A stretch of DNA of 23,483 nt. It comes from VRUE01 sp045805805 (GTDB lineage: Bacteria; Actinomycetota; Thermoleophilia; Solirubrobacterales; 70-9). The stretch's first letter is position 1. Each line of letters starts with the position of its first letter. A program made the position numbers and the translations under genes. Positions 1-8,346 of this stretch are shown here, piece after piece. Location: NCBI GenBank assembly GCA_045805805.1, contig JBJMKO010000005.1, forward strand, positions 1 through 23,483, written 5' to 3'. A model generated the notes under the pieces. The model saw only the letters and a list, made by a program, of their open reading frames with translations. It searched no databases and had not been told where the DNA came from.

Positions 1-1
1 G

Positions 2-2140
2 GTCGTCGTCACCGACCACCATCTGCCCGGGGAGCGCCTCCCCGACTGCCCGATCATCCACCCGGTCGTCTCCGACTACCCGTTCGAGGGACTCTGCGCC
101 GCGGGGGTCGCGCACAAGCTCGCCATCGCACTCTGTGACGCGGCAGGGAGGGGAGCGGTGGAGACCGTCGGCGGTCGACGCCATCCCTGCGACCGCGACC
201 TGGACCTGGTCGCCCTCGCCACGGTCGCCGACATGGTCCCGCTGGTGGGCGAGAACCGCCGGCTCGTGCGGGAGGGACTACGCGTGCTGCGAGATGCCCC
301 CAGGGTCGGATTGCGGGCGCTGATGGCCGCGTCCGGCGTCGATCCGCAGACGGTCGACGCCGGCGCCCTCGGATTTCGACTCGGCCCGCGGATCAACGCC
401 GCCGGGCGCCTGTACCGCGCCGATGCCGGGGTCGAGCTGATGCTCACCGATGACCCCGACCGCGCCGCCGCGATCGCCGCGGAGCTCGACCGGGCGAACG
501 CGGAGCGACGGTGGGCGGAGCAGAAGGTCGTGGACGCGGCCGAGCGGGCCCGCGCGGCGCTGCCCTCGTCGCAGGCCGATGCTCCGGCGCTCGTCCTGGC
601 GGGCGAGGGCTGGCATCCCGGTGTTGTCGGGATCGCGGCCTCGCGGATTGTGGAGCGCCACTTCCGACCCACGGTCCTGCTCTCGGTCAACGGTCCTCGA
701 GCGAAGGGCTCGGCGCGGAGCATCCCGGGCTTCGACCTGGTGGCCGCCCTCAGCGCATGCGAGGAGCACCTGGTCCGCTACGGGGGCCACCGCGCGGCGG
801 CCGGGCTCGAGCTCGAGGCGAACCGGCTGGACGTCTTCCGCGAGGCCTTCATCGAGCACGCCGCATCGGAGATCGACCCCGCGGACCTGATCCGGATGGA
901 CCGGCTCGACGCGCTGGTCGGCGTCGGCCGAGAGGGGATCGGGATGGATCTCGCCCGGCAACTCGAGAGCCTCGGCCCGTTCGGGATGGGCAACCCCGGC
1001 CCGCGGCTGCTGGTCCCCTCCGGCCGCCTCCGCGAGGTGCGGGACCTGGGCGAGGAGGGCAAGCACTCCCGCTTCCAGCTGGAGAGCGGCGTCGGTCGGG
1101 CCGCGGGGGTGGCCTTCGGGATGAACGGTGAGATCTCGAGGCGCGAAGACCAGCCCCTCGATCTGTCCGTGGAGCTGGAGGTCGACCGCTGGAACGGAGC
1201 GGAGCAGCCGCGGGTGGTCGTCCGCGAGCTCTACCCGCTCGAGCCGGTCGGCGAAGGGGATGGGCAGCCGAGCCGCTGCGGCGAGGGCTGTCCTGCCCCG
1301 GATGCCGAATGGTGGAATCGGCTCGAGCGCGAGATGGCGAGGCTCACCGAGGGGCGGCCGGGGCCCCTGCTCGACGTCAGGGCCGCGGACGGCGCGCGTC
1401 GCGAGCTGGTCGATCGGCGCGGCGGCGCCGCTGTCGCGTCGCTTGCGGAGCTGATCTCCAGCGGCGAGCCCGTGCTGGCGATCTGCGCCGACGCAGCGAG
1501 GCGGGCGAAGCTTGCGTCCTCGGCTGCTGACCCGCGACGGTTCGGAGCCGCCCTGCCGCGAATCGCCTGCTGTCGCTGTGGGGCCGACGCCCTCGACCGG
1601 GCCCTGGGGGAGCCGCCGCCGGCCGGACTGGTGCTCGCCGACTGGACCTCGGTCGCGCTTCGCCCCGACGCTCCCGGGCGCTTCCGCCACGTGGTCGTGA
1701 TCGATCCTCCCCCCAGCGAGGCGCTCGAGGGGCTTGCCCGGGCCCGGCCCGCGACCGGGGGATACCTCCACCTCGCCTGGGGCCCTGCCGAGCTGGAGCT
1801 CGCCGAGCGGCTACTCGCCAGGGAATGGAACCTGCACGGGGCGATCGGCGAGATCTGGCGAGCGCTCGACGAGACCGGGGGAGAGGCCGACGGAGCCCGC
1901 CTGCGATCGGTGCTCGAGGGCTCGTCGCAGTACCCGCGCACGGCCGAGGTGGCCGCCCGGTGCGTGCGGGTCCTCGAAGAACTGGGCCTGTGCGAATGGC
2001 CAGCCGGTGGCGCCGCCCACCTGCTGCGGGTTTTATCCTCGGAGAGGACCGATTTGGGGCGTTCGCGGGCCCACGCGGCCTGTCTCGCCAGGCACCAGGA
2101 GACCAACCGATTTCTGCGAAGCCGAGCACAACAGACCTAG
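2..2140 (+). CDS. recJ: Single-stranded-DNA 5'-3' exonuclease RecJ, 5'-truncated by the window edge
   Basis: The reading frame is open from base 2 to the TAG at 2138-2140 (712 residues seen), so the true start lies left of the window. RecJ is a cytoplasmic Mn/Mg-dependent ssDNA exonuclease in recombination and mismatch/base-excision repair. Visible landmarks: the DHH motif (VTDHHLPGE) at 11-31 that names the family; a CAAGVAHKL helix; the DHHA1 domain with GWHPGVVGIAASR near 609-645 and GSARSIPGFDLVAAL near 709-750; a GGHRAAAG metal/nucleotide loop near 782-805; then an OB-fold-like stretch with LGPFGMGNPGPR. The earlier DYDVDG-type motif is outside the window. After the OB region there are about 300 further residues, comparable to the C-terminal extension of long RecJ proteins; I see no intact helicase motifs in it. 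The stop codon lies inside the presumed translation-initiation region of rel, so the two genes are probably co-transcribed. Confidence 0.95.
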   Translation, partial: VVVTDHHLPGERLPDCPIIHPVVSDYPFEGLCAAGVAHKLAIALCDAAGRGAVETVGGRRHPCDRDLDLVALATVADMVPLVGENRRLVREGLRVLRDAPRVGLRALMAASGVDPQTVDAGALGFRLGPRINAAGRLYRADAGVELMLTDDPDRAAAIAAELDRANAERRWAEQKVVDAAERARAALPSSQADAPALVLAGEGWHPGVVGIAASRIVERHFRPTVLLSVNGPRAKGSARSIPGFDLVAALSACEEHLVRYGGHRAAAGLELEANRLDVFREAFIEHAASEIDPADLIRMDRLDALVGVGREGIGMDLARQLESLGPFGMGNPGPRLLVPSGRLREVRDLGEEGKHSRFQLESGVGRAAGVAFGMNGEISRREDQPLDLSVELEVDRWNGAEQPRVVVRELYPLEPVGEGDGQPSRCGEGCPAPDAEWWNRLEREMARLTEGRPGPLLDVRAADGARRELVDRRGGAAVASLAELISSGEPVLAICADAARRAKLASSAADPRRFGAALPRIACCRCGADALDRALGEPPPAGLVLADWTSVALRPDAPGRFRHVVVIDPPPSEALEGLARARPATGGYLHLAWGPAELELAERLLAREWNLHGAIGEIWRALDETGGEADGARLRSVLEGSSQYPRTAEVAARCVRVLEELGLCEWPAGGAAHLLRVLSSERTDLGRSRAHAACLARHQETNRFLRSRAQQT

Positions 2141-4476
2141 CCAGCACCCGCAAGGACGGGACCCTCTCCGACGGTCTCGAGACCCGTGAGGTCGAGCGCC
2201 GCGGGCACACCCGCGTCGGCGAGCCCGCCGGCCGCTCGCGCACGCCCCGCGCCGACTCCATCACCCGCGAGCTGACCCCCGATCAGCGGGCCCTGCTCGG
2301 CGACCTCTTCGCCGTGATCGAGGAGCACAAGGCAGACGCCGCGGAGCCGATCGACCGCCAGGAGATCGAGCGCGCCTTCGCCTTCGCCTGCGAGAGCCAC
2401 GCGGGCCAGGAGCGAAAGTCCGGCGAGGACTTCATCACCCACCCGCTCGGAGTGGCGCGGATCTGCGCGGGTCTCCGGCTCGACACGGCGACGCTCTGCG
2501 CCGCGCTCCTGCACGACACGGTGGAGGACACCAGCGCAAGCCTCGACCAGGTGCGCGACGACTTCAGCGACGAGATCGCCCAGCTGGTCGACGGCGTCAC
2601 AAAGCTCACCGGGATCACCTTCAAGAGCCGGGACGAGAGGCAGGCCGAGAACTACCGCAAGATGATGGTGGCGATGGCCACCGACGTCAGGGTGATCCTG
2701 ATCAAGCTGGCCGACCGTCTCCACAACATGCGCACGCTCGGTGCTCTACCGAAGCAGAAGCAGCTCTCGAAGGCACGGGAGACGCTGGAGATCTACGCCC
2801 CACTCGCTCACCGGCTGGGGATCCACGCGATCAAGTGGGAGCTCGAGGACCTTGCCTTCGCCACCCTGCACCCACGTAAGTACGCCGAGATCAAGCAGCT
2901 CGTAGCCCAGCAGCGCAACGAGCGCGAGACCTACGTCGCCGACGCCGGCAGCTTCCTGTCCGGCGAGCTGGGCCAGGTCGGAATCGAGGCCGAGATCTCC
3001 GGCCGCGCCAAGCACTTCTACTCGATCTACACGAAGATGACCAAGAAGGGGCGCGAGTTCAACGAGATCTTCGACCTCACCGCGATGCGGGTGATCGTCG
3101 GCTCGGTCAAGGACTGCTACGGCGCGATCGGCGTCATTCACTCGCTCTGGAAGCCGCTGCCGGGACGCTTCAAGGACTTCGTAGCGATGCCGAAGGCCAA
3201 CATGTACCAGGCGCTCCATACCACCGTGATCGGGCCCGAGGGCAAGCCGCTGGAGATCCAGATCCGCACCGAGGAGATGCACAAGCTGGCCGAGTACGGG
3301 ATCGCCGCCCACGTCGCCTACAAGGAGGGAGGCGTCGAGGATCCGCGGCGGGAGAAGATGACCTGGCTGCGCCAGCTGGTCGAGGCCGAGGGAGAGCAGG
3401 ACCCGGCCGAGTTCCTGGAGTCGCTCAAGGTCGACCTCTTCGAGGACGAAGTCTTCGTCTTCACGCCGAAGGGCGAAGTGAAGAATCTCTCGGCCGGCTC
3501 GACTCCGCTCGACTTCGCCTACGCCGTCCACACCGACGTCGGCCATGCCTGCGTCGGCGCCAAGGTCAACAGCTCGATCGTGCCGCTGCACTACCAGCTG
3601 CGCTCCGGCGACATCGTCGAGGTGCTTACCGCAAAGCAGAAGCGCGGCCCTTCGCGTGACTGGCTGAAGCTGGTCCGGACCAGTCGGGCCCGCAACAAGA
3701 TCCGCGCCTTCTTCAAGGAGGAGAGCCGCGAGGACGCTGAGCGCAAGGGTCGCGAGGGCCTGGAGGCGGCGCTCCGAAAGCATGGCCTGCCGATGCAGAA
3801 GGTCGCCGCCTCGCCGCTGCTCGTCGACGTGATCCGCGAGATGGGCTTCCGCAAGGCGACCGAGTTCTACATCGCCCTCGGCCAGGGCAAGATCTCCACC
3901 AAGGCGGTCGCCAACAAGCTGATGCAACGCCTGAAGGCGGGGGAGGCGGTCGAGGACAGCGACCCCCTCGGAATCGCCGGAGGCCACCGCGAGGACAAGG
4001 CGCGCCGCACCAAGGACGCATCCAACTTCGGGATCAGCGTCAAGGGCGCGGCCAACGTCGCCGTGCGCCTGGCGAAGTGCTGCCGCCCGGTGCCCGGCGA
4101 CGAGATCGCCGGCTACGTCTCACTGGGCCGCGGGATCACCATCCATCGCAGCGACTGCAAGAACATGAAGGCGCTTAAGAGGGCGCCGGAAAGATTCGTA
4201 GAGGTGAACTGGGACGGCGAGAACGAGTCCTCATACCGGGTCGAGCTGCAGATCGACGCCTATGACCGCACCCGCCTCCTGGAGGATCTCTCGCGGACCT
4301 TTTCCGAGGCGGGAATCAACATCCTCGGCGCCAGCTGCATGACCAACCACCCGATGGTGAAAAACAAGTTCGTGATCGAGGTCGGCGACACCGAGCAGCT
4401 CAAACAGTGCATTGCCCGCCTGCGCAACGTCGAGGGAGTCTTCGACGCCTACCGCATGACGCCGGCCGGATCCTGA
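2110..4476 (+). CDS. rel: Bifunctional (p)ppGpp synthetase/hydrolase Rel
   Basis: Makes and degrades the stringent-response alarmone (p)ppGpp. Numbering from 2110 (788 aa, usual for long Rel): HD hydrolase domain with HDTVEDT near residue 135 and KLADRLHNMRTL after it; synthetase domain from GRAKHFYSIYTKM near 298 to EIQIRT near 382, with YQALHTTV between; TGS domain starting VFVFTPKG near 448; conserved CC motif near 657; C-terminal ACT domain from about 708. Both catalytic halves look intact, so a true bifunctional enzyme is expected. The start is uncertain. Codons upstream of 2314 have strongly GC-biased third positions, so the protein extends nearly to the recJ stop, but no ATG/GTG/TTG occurs in frame between 1999 and 2313. 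Options: ATT at 2110 behind AGGAGA (2097-2102, 7-nt spacing), overlapping recJ by 31 bp; ATG at 1996, overlapping recJ by 145 bp; or GTG at 2314, which would cut off plausible coding sequence. Confidence 0.95.
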   Translation: MSAKPSTTDLASTRKDGTLSDGLETREVERRGHTRVGEPAGRSRTPRADSITRELTPDQRALLGDLFAVIEEHKADAAEPIDRQEIERAFAFACESHAGQERKSGEDFITHPLGVARICAGLRLDTATLCAALLHDTVEDTSASLDQVRDDFSDEIAQLVDGVTKLTGITFKSRDERQAENYRKMMVAMATDVRVILIKLADRLHNMRTLGALPKQKQLSKARETLEIYAPLAHRLGIHAIKWELEDLAFATLHPRKYAEIKQLVAQQRNERETYVADAGSFLSGELGQVGIEAEISGRAKHFYSIYTKMTKKGREFNEIFDLTAMRVIVGSVKDCYGAIGVIHSLWKPLPGRFKDFVAMPKANMYQALHTTVIGPEGKPLEIQIRTEEMHKLAEYGIAAHVAYKEGGVEDPRREKMTWLRQLVEAEGEQDPAEFLESLKVDLFEDEVFVFTPKGEVKNLSAGSTPLDFAYAVHTDVGHACVGAKVNSSIVPLHYQLRSGDIVEVLTAKQKRGPSRDWLKLVRTSRARNKIRAFFKEESREDAERKGREGLEAALRKHGLPMQKVAASPLLVDVIREMGFRKATEFYIALGQGKISTKAVANKLMQRLKAGEAVEDSDPLGIAGGHREDKARRTKDASNFGISVKGAANVAVRLAKCCRPVPGDEIAGYVSLGRGITIHRSDCKNMKALKRAPERFVEVNWDGENESSYRVELQIDAYDRTRLLEDLSRTFSEAGINILGASCMTNHPMVKNKFVIEVGDTEQLKQCIARLRNVEGVFDAYRMTPAGS

Positions 4477-4636
4477 GGGGTCGGAAGCCGGACATCCTTC
4501 GGCCCATGGCGCGATGAAAGCTGCTAACTTTCAGACAACAAGTCTCGGGGTAAACTCGAGGACATGGTTGTCGCAATCTTTTTATTAATCAAGTATCTTT
4601 GAGAGAACTTCTTTAACCTACTTCCAAGGGGCTCTC
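4477..4636. other. AT-richer intergenic region with a possible promoter
   Basis: 160 bp between rel and the metzincin gene, clearly less GC-rich than the flanks (runs such as CTTTTTATTAATC near 4578-4590). A TTTCAG (4529-4534) and TAAACT (4551-4556) with a 16-bp spacer could be a sigma-70-like promoter for the downstream pair; this is weak. I see no convincing rho-independent terminator for rel; the T-run at 4579-4583 has no preceding GC stem. A strong Shine-Dalgarno AAGGGG sits at 4626-4631. Confidence 0.4.
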
Positions 4637-5608
4637 ATGAAGGTGCGGGGAATTGTTCTGCTGGTCGCTTCTGCAGCATTTATCTCCTCAGGGCAAGCAG
4701 TCGCAGATCAGCCAACGGATTCGATGCGGACCGTGAACTGCACTGACGTGGCGAACATGTCCATCGAAGAGGCTTTGAAGGTTGGCGACTTCGTGGAGGA
4801 TGGCGGCTCGGCTGCAATGGTTCAGAAGCCCGGGAGCTCGGTCACCTCAGATGTCTTGCTGGAGAACGGCAGTGACTCTCTGACCGTCCGAACCGAACAA
4901 GATGGCTCTGTCGTCGTTGAAAACTGCGGTCCCGACGAAATCCAAAGCGAACAAGCTGAACCGACATCGACGGTCAGTCGCACGCATAGACAAACTGCTT
5001 CCATTTCAGCTCTCGGGGAGTGCTCGGACACGGCATATAGCCTCCATGGATGGCGGTGGTACTGGACCTACCTTTGGTATTTCAAGCAGGACACGACACC
5101 CGAAGGGCTATCGGGGGCAAACGTCGCATCCGCCCTGGAAAGTGCCACTCAGTCCATTACCGGAGCTCGAAATACCTGCGGAATGGCGGACAACATTCCG
5201 GCTACGCAGCAATATGGAGGCAGCACCACCACATGGGCAAACATAAATCTTTCTGGGTGTCTGGCCTCGGATGGCGTAAACCTCACCGATTTCGCTGGGG
5301 GCCCTGGCGGCGTACTCGCCCAAACTTGTACGTGGGAGAACAGTCCTGGAACCGCAGGGTCATCAGACACCAGGTTCAACGACAGTCTGTTTGATTGGAT
5401 GCCCGACGGCTCGGGAACCTGCGGAGGGCGCTATGTGATTCGCTCCGTTGCGGCCCATGAGCGAGGCCATACTTTCGGCATTGCCCACGTAGGGGAGGGC
5501 ACCCACGGCAACCTTACGATGAGCGAAGTCATCGGGCCATGCTCTGATCAGGAGTACTGGCTTGGGCGAGGGGATGTGCTCGGCCTGCGTGCTCGGTATG
5601 GGGTGTGA
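4637..5608 (+). CDS. Secreted metzincin-type (matrixin-like) zinc metalloprotease
   Basis: 323 aa. Start ATG is well supported by AAGGGG 5 nt upstream. Residues 1-23 form a signal peptide (KVR, hydrophobic core, AVA cleavage site before D24), so the product is exported. Residues 274-284 read HERGHTFGIAH, an exact HExxHxxGxxH metzincin zinc site: three His ligands, catalytic Glu275. Met295 in LTMSE is in the right place for the Met-turn. The stretch between the signal peptide and about residue 125 is Ser/Thr/Glu-rich and may be a propeptide; the aromatic-rich WRWYWTYLWYF segment follows. Several Cys suggest disulfides, fitting an extracytoplasmic protein. The family (M10-like peptidases) cleaves peptides or proteins; the substrate here is unknown. 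GC content is lower than in neighbours, suggesting transfer or relaxed selection. It overlaps the next gene by 4 bp (GTGA), implying coupled translation and a shared function. Confidence 0.8.
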   Translation: MKVRGIVLLVASAAFISSGQAVADQPTDSMRTVNCTDVANMSIEEALKVGDFVEDGGSAAMVQKPGSSVTSDVLLENGSDSLTVRTEQDGSVVVENCGPDEIQSEQAEPTSTVSRTHRQTASISALGECSDTAYSLHGWRWYWTYLWYFKQDTTPEGLSGANVASALESATQSITGARNTCGMADNIPATQQYGGSTTTWANINLSGCLASDGVNLTDFAGGPGGVLAQTCTWENSPGTAGSSDTRFNDSLFDWMPDGSGTCGGRYVIRSVAAHERGHTFGIAHVGEGTHGNLTMSEVIGPCSDQEYWLGRGDVLGLRARYGV

Positions 5609-6180
5609 CCTTGGCGATCAAGCTCCGGTTCGCGCCGACACTTTTCGCTGTCAGTCTGAGTTGGCTCTTCGCGATTCTTGGAGGCCAGGCGATGGCATCG
5701 GATGCGGTGAAGGGGCGGCCTAAGATCGTCTTTATGGCCGGCGCCCAGGGAACGAACGCGTACGCAGGAAACGCGTTCGAGGCGAACTTCGGCTCTCCAC
5801 GCCGCCCCGGCCCTGCGGGGGATGCGTGTTTCGTGCGGGAACGGCATGACCCCCGTCGATTCCGGGGGCCCATTCCCATTGCGAGGGGTTACCGTCAAGT
5901 TTGGATGCGCTTCTCCGATCGGCGAAGGCCGGCGTCGGTGACCGTACGGCGCTGGGCTGCCGATCCGAATATCGACCCCTCAACGGCCTTGAGTACGCTC
6001 CCGCTTCACCACCTCATGCCCATCCCTGTCGCCGGGACGATAAAAGCTTGGCAGGGGATGATCAAGATACCCCCGAACGTGACTTCGTTCCTTGTGGCTC
6101 GCGTCGTGTGGCCGGACGACCATGATTGCTCGGCCGGCCCCGATTTCGTCACCTCCGGAATCTCGATCGCCGGGGGGTAG
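5605..6180 (+). CDS. Putative exported protein of unknown function, coupled to the metalloprotease
   Basis: 191 aa, not recognised. The GTG start overlaps the metzincin stop as GTGA (5605-5608), a classic coupled junction; a TTG two codons later is an alternative. The N-terminus has a basic residue pair followed by a hydrophobic stretch (LFAVSLSWLFAILGG) and an AMA site near residues 28-32, so a signal peptide or single anchor is likely. The mature part has only two cysteines (GDACF and HDCSAG), which could form one disulfide, and a basic/aromatic segment (RQVWMRFSDRRR). I see no catalytic motif. Genomic pairing suggests a partner, inhibitor or substrate of the metzincin; that is inference only. 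The gene ends 17 bp from the convergent lipid-kinase gene with no clear terminator between them. Confidence 0.65.
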   Translation: MTLAIKLRFAPTLFAVSLSWLFAILGGQAMASDAVKGRPKIVFMAGAQGTNAYAGNAFEANFGSPRRPGPAGDACFVRERHDPRRFRGPIPIARGYRQVWMRFSDRRRPASVTVRRWAADPNIDPSTALSTLPLHHLMPIPVAGTIKAWQGMIKIPPNVTSFLVARVVWPDDHDCSAGPDFVTSGISIAGG

Positions 6181-6197
6181 CGGGGCGACCTGAAACC

Positions 6198-7178
6198 TCA
6201 GGAGACGATTGTGAGCGCGCCGGGATCGACCTTGAGCTCGAGTTCGGTCTTCTCGCCGATGTAGTCGCCGTCGACCTGGACCGGGAAGGGGCGAGTGACC
6301 CCGTCCTTACTCTCGGAGACCGAGGTCACGGTTGCCGCTGAGATACCGGCGAAGTGCTCGATCTGACGGTGGTGAGCGGCTGGGCCACGCTCGCCGAAGA
6401 GACGCGCAATCAGGGTCGGCATATCGCGCGCCGCGGCACGCTTGAGCACCCCGAGGGCTAGCGTCCCGTCGTCGATCGCGACGTCCTCGCAGACCCGGAT
6501 CGGGCTATTGGCGAAGTAGGTGAAGGGGTCGGAGTTCTGCGCCAACGCGGTGACGCCCTCGGCGGAATCCCCGCTGCTGGTCTCAACCCTGAGCCGCACC
6601 GCGTTGACCAGGTAGGAGCGGTAGAACGCGGAGACGGTCGCCCAGGTGTAGTAGTAAGGACCGGCCCGCGACTTCAAGCGCGGGTGGGCGTCGACCCGCT
6701 TCACCACGGTCGCGTCGATGCCTACCCCGCAGGAAAAGACAAAGTGGCGACCGTCGGCCATGCCGAGGTCGATCTTGCGAGGCTGCCAGTCGTCGACCAG
6801 CGCCAGCAGGTGCTCGGTCGCGTCGACCACGTCGTTGGGAATCCCGAGCGTGCGGCAGACGACGTTGGTCGAACCTCCCGGCAGCACCGAGACCGGCACA
6901 TCGGTCCCCGCGAGCCCATTGGCGACCTCGTTCAGCGTCCCGTCACCGCCAAAGGCAATGACCACGTCGTAGCCGTGGTCACGAACCTCGCGGCCGATCT
7001 CGGTCGCATGGTTCTGCGCCTCCGTGTCCACCGTCTCGACCTCGTAGCGCCCCTGCAACGCGTAGACCACGAGATTCCGCAGCCGATTCGAAACTGTCGT
7101 CGCGTACGGGTTGACGATCAGCAGCATTCGCTTCTTGGCGGGTCTGCGCAGGCTTCTGGAGCGAATTCGGCTGGTCAT
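6198..7178 (-). CDS. Diacylglycerol kinase / lipid kinase family protein
   Basis: About 326 aa from the ATG at 7176-7178. The DAGK catalytic domain is clear: LLIVNPYAT at the N-terminus, the nucleotide loop FGGDGTLNEVANGL, then LPGGSTNVVCRTLGIP and, further on, FSCGVGIDATVV. The C-terminus reads PFPVQVDGDYIG, the usual DGE/DGD-type end motif of YegS/BmrU/DgkB-like enzymes. The family phosphorylates diacylglycerol, sphingosine-like or other lipid alcohols with ATP at the inner membrane face; the substrate cannot be assigned. The frame is also open to an ATG at 7244, which would add 22 Arg/Ala-rich residues encoded by palindromic DNA (7187-7204 and 7221-7234). I prefer 7178 because the family normally starts a few residues before the IVNP strand. 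No strong Shine-Dalgarno precedes either start. Confidence 0.88.
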   Translation of the reverse strand: MTSRIRSRSLRRPAKKRMLLIVNPYATTVSNRLRNLVVYALQGRYEVETVDTEAQNHATEIGREVRDHGYDVVIAFGGDGTLNEVANGLAGTDVPVSVLPGGSTNVVCRTLGIPNDVVDATEHLLALVDDWQPRKIDLGMADGRHFVFSCGVGIDATVVKRVDAHPRLKSRAGPYYYTWATVSAFYRSYLVNAVRLRVETSSGDSAEGVTALAQNSDPFTYFANSPIRVCEDVAIDDGTLALGVLKRAAARDMPTLIARLFGERGPAAHHRQIEHFAGISAATVTSVSESKDGVTRPFPVQVDGDYIGEKTELELKVDPGALTIVS

Positions 7179-7341
7179 GGCAGAGAGCCGCTCATTTGAG
7201 CGGCGGCGGCAGCGTAACGCCTGGGCCGGCCCAGACCCCGCCACACGCCAGTTCTCATAGGCATAACGAACTGACTTCCACAGCAGGCAGTTTCAGATCT
7301 AACACTTACTATTTCGACCGCCGCAAAGAAGTTGGTTACTG
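7179..7341. other. Intergenic region upstream of the lipid kinase with two palindromes
   Basis: 163 bp between the minus-strand MBL gene and lipid kinase gene. It contains a hairpin with 7-bp stem and ATTT loop (GCCGCTC 7187-7193 with GAGCGGC 7198-7204) and a perfect 14-bp palindrome CTGGGCCGGCCCAG (7221-7234). The part at 7245-7341 is AT-richer than the surroundings. On the minus strand TTGCGG and TTAGAT with an 18-bp spacer could be a weak promoter for the kinase. No gene is seen. Confidence 0.4.
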
Positions 7342-8346
7342 CTATTCCACTAATTCGTAGCGGACAACATCCCCGTCCTCGATTTCGCGCACCCGACCCT
7401 CGTTGACCAAGAGGTCGGCGTGGCCGATCACCTCGGAGAGGGTCAGGAAGGCCTGGGTTACGGCGACGTTGCCCCAGATCGCCTGGGCCAGCTCGTAACC
7501 GCTGCGGGGCTGCTCGGCGATCAGCTTGTAGATCTTCTCCTTGCGGCGGTCGTGCTTGGCGATGCGGTCGTCGATCAGGGCCGCGTGGTCGACGATCGGC
7601 TCGCCGTGGCCGGATAGGACGATCTCGGCCGGCATCTCGCGGGTTTTCCGCAGCGACTCGATGTAGGTGACGAGGGCCTGCGGTCGCTTGTCCGAGCCGT
7701 CGAGCGGCCTACTTATCAGCGGGTTGGAGGAGATGTGGGCGATCAGGTGGTCGGCGGCGATCAGGATCTTGCGCTCCTCGTCCCAGAAGACCGTGTCGGA
7801 GGGACTGTGACCGGGGCGGTGGATGGCCTGCAGGGTGCGGTCGCGGAGGGCAAGCGACTCGCCGTCCGCGAGCGGTTTCGTCACCGTCACGTGCGAGCCC
7901 CAGCCGCGGAAGCTGCGTGAGACGCTGCGCAGCGCCGCGGTCACCTCCTCGGGGATGCCGTTTCGCAGCATCAGCTCGACGGCGAAGCGGTCCTCGGCCT
8001 CGGCGTCCTCGTCGAAGTTCGCCAGCCGCTCCTTGGCGATGCCGAGAGCCGCCACCTCGGCCCCGGAGCGCTGGACGACGATCTCGGCAAGGCCGAGGTG
8101 ATCGATGTGCTGGTGGGTGATCACGAGCAGCTCGAGCTCGTCGATCGAGTGTCCGCGCTCCGCCAGCTGGGATTCCAGCTCGTCCAGGGCCTTGCCCGAG
8201 TTGGGGCCGGTGTCGACCAGGGTCAGCGGCTCGTCCTCGATCAGGTAGCAGTTGACCCGCCCGACCGCGAACGGCGTCGGGATGCGCAGGCAATGGATCC
8301 CGATCCGCGCAGCCTGCTCGAGCGCCTGCTCGGGACTCAGGCTCAT
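7342..8346 (-). CDS. MBL-fold metallo-hydrolase with C-terminal winged-helix-like domain (LACTB2-like)
   Basis: 334 aa. The metallo-beta-lactamase fold is shown by VDTGPNSG near residue 45, the dinuclear zinc motif THQHIDHLG (HxHxDH), HRPGHSPSDTVF (third-ligand His) and IAADHLI (bridging Asp), with LSGHGEPI as the last His region. After it, residues about 260-334 (KHDRRKEKIYKLIAEQ onward) resemble the winged-helix tail of LACTB2-type MBL proteins. These include RNases and thioester or lactone hydrolases, so the substrate is open. It starts with an ATGA overlap on the phosphomannomutase stop and is the last gene of the corA-HIT-manB-MBL set. Confidence 0.88.
   Translation of the reverse strand: MSLSPEQALEQAARIGIHCLRIPTPFAVGRVNCYLIEDEPLTLVDTGPNSGKALDELESQLAERGHSIDELELLVITHQHIDHLGLAEIVVQRSGAEVAALGIAKERLANFDEDAEAEDRFAVELMLRNGIPEEVTAALRSVSRSFRGWGSHVTVTKPLADGESLALRDRTLQAIHRPGHSPSDTVFWDEERKILIAADHLIAHISSNPLISRPLDGSDKRPQALVTYIESLRKTREMPAEIVLSGHGEPIVDHAALIDDRIAKHDRRKEKIYKLIAEQPRSGYELAQAIWGNVAVTQAFLTLSEVIGHADLLVNEGRVREIEDGDVVRYELVE

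Noticed and set aside
278..1771. 497-codon minus-strand open frame opposite recJ
   Set aside because: Composition shadow of high-GC coding DNA: the plus-strand frame carries all RecJ motifs, while the antisense translation is Arg/Pro/Gly-rich with no motif.
1825..2109. Extension of rel far into recJ
   Set aside because: The residues upstream of the recJ stop are Arg/Pro-rich out-of-frame recJ sequence, not Rel.
4574..4592. T-run near 4579 as a rel terminator
   Set aside because: No stable GC-rich stem directly precedes it.
5845..5873. CCCCCG/CGGGGG hairpin within the unknown exported-protein gene
   Set aside because: A short stem in GC-rich coding sequence with no T-run or border position; likely chance.
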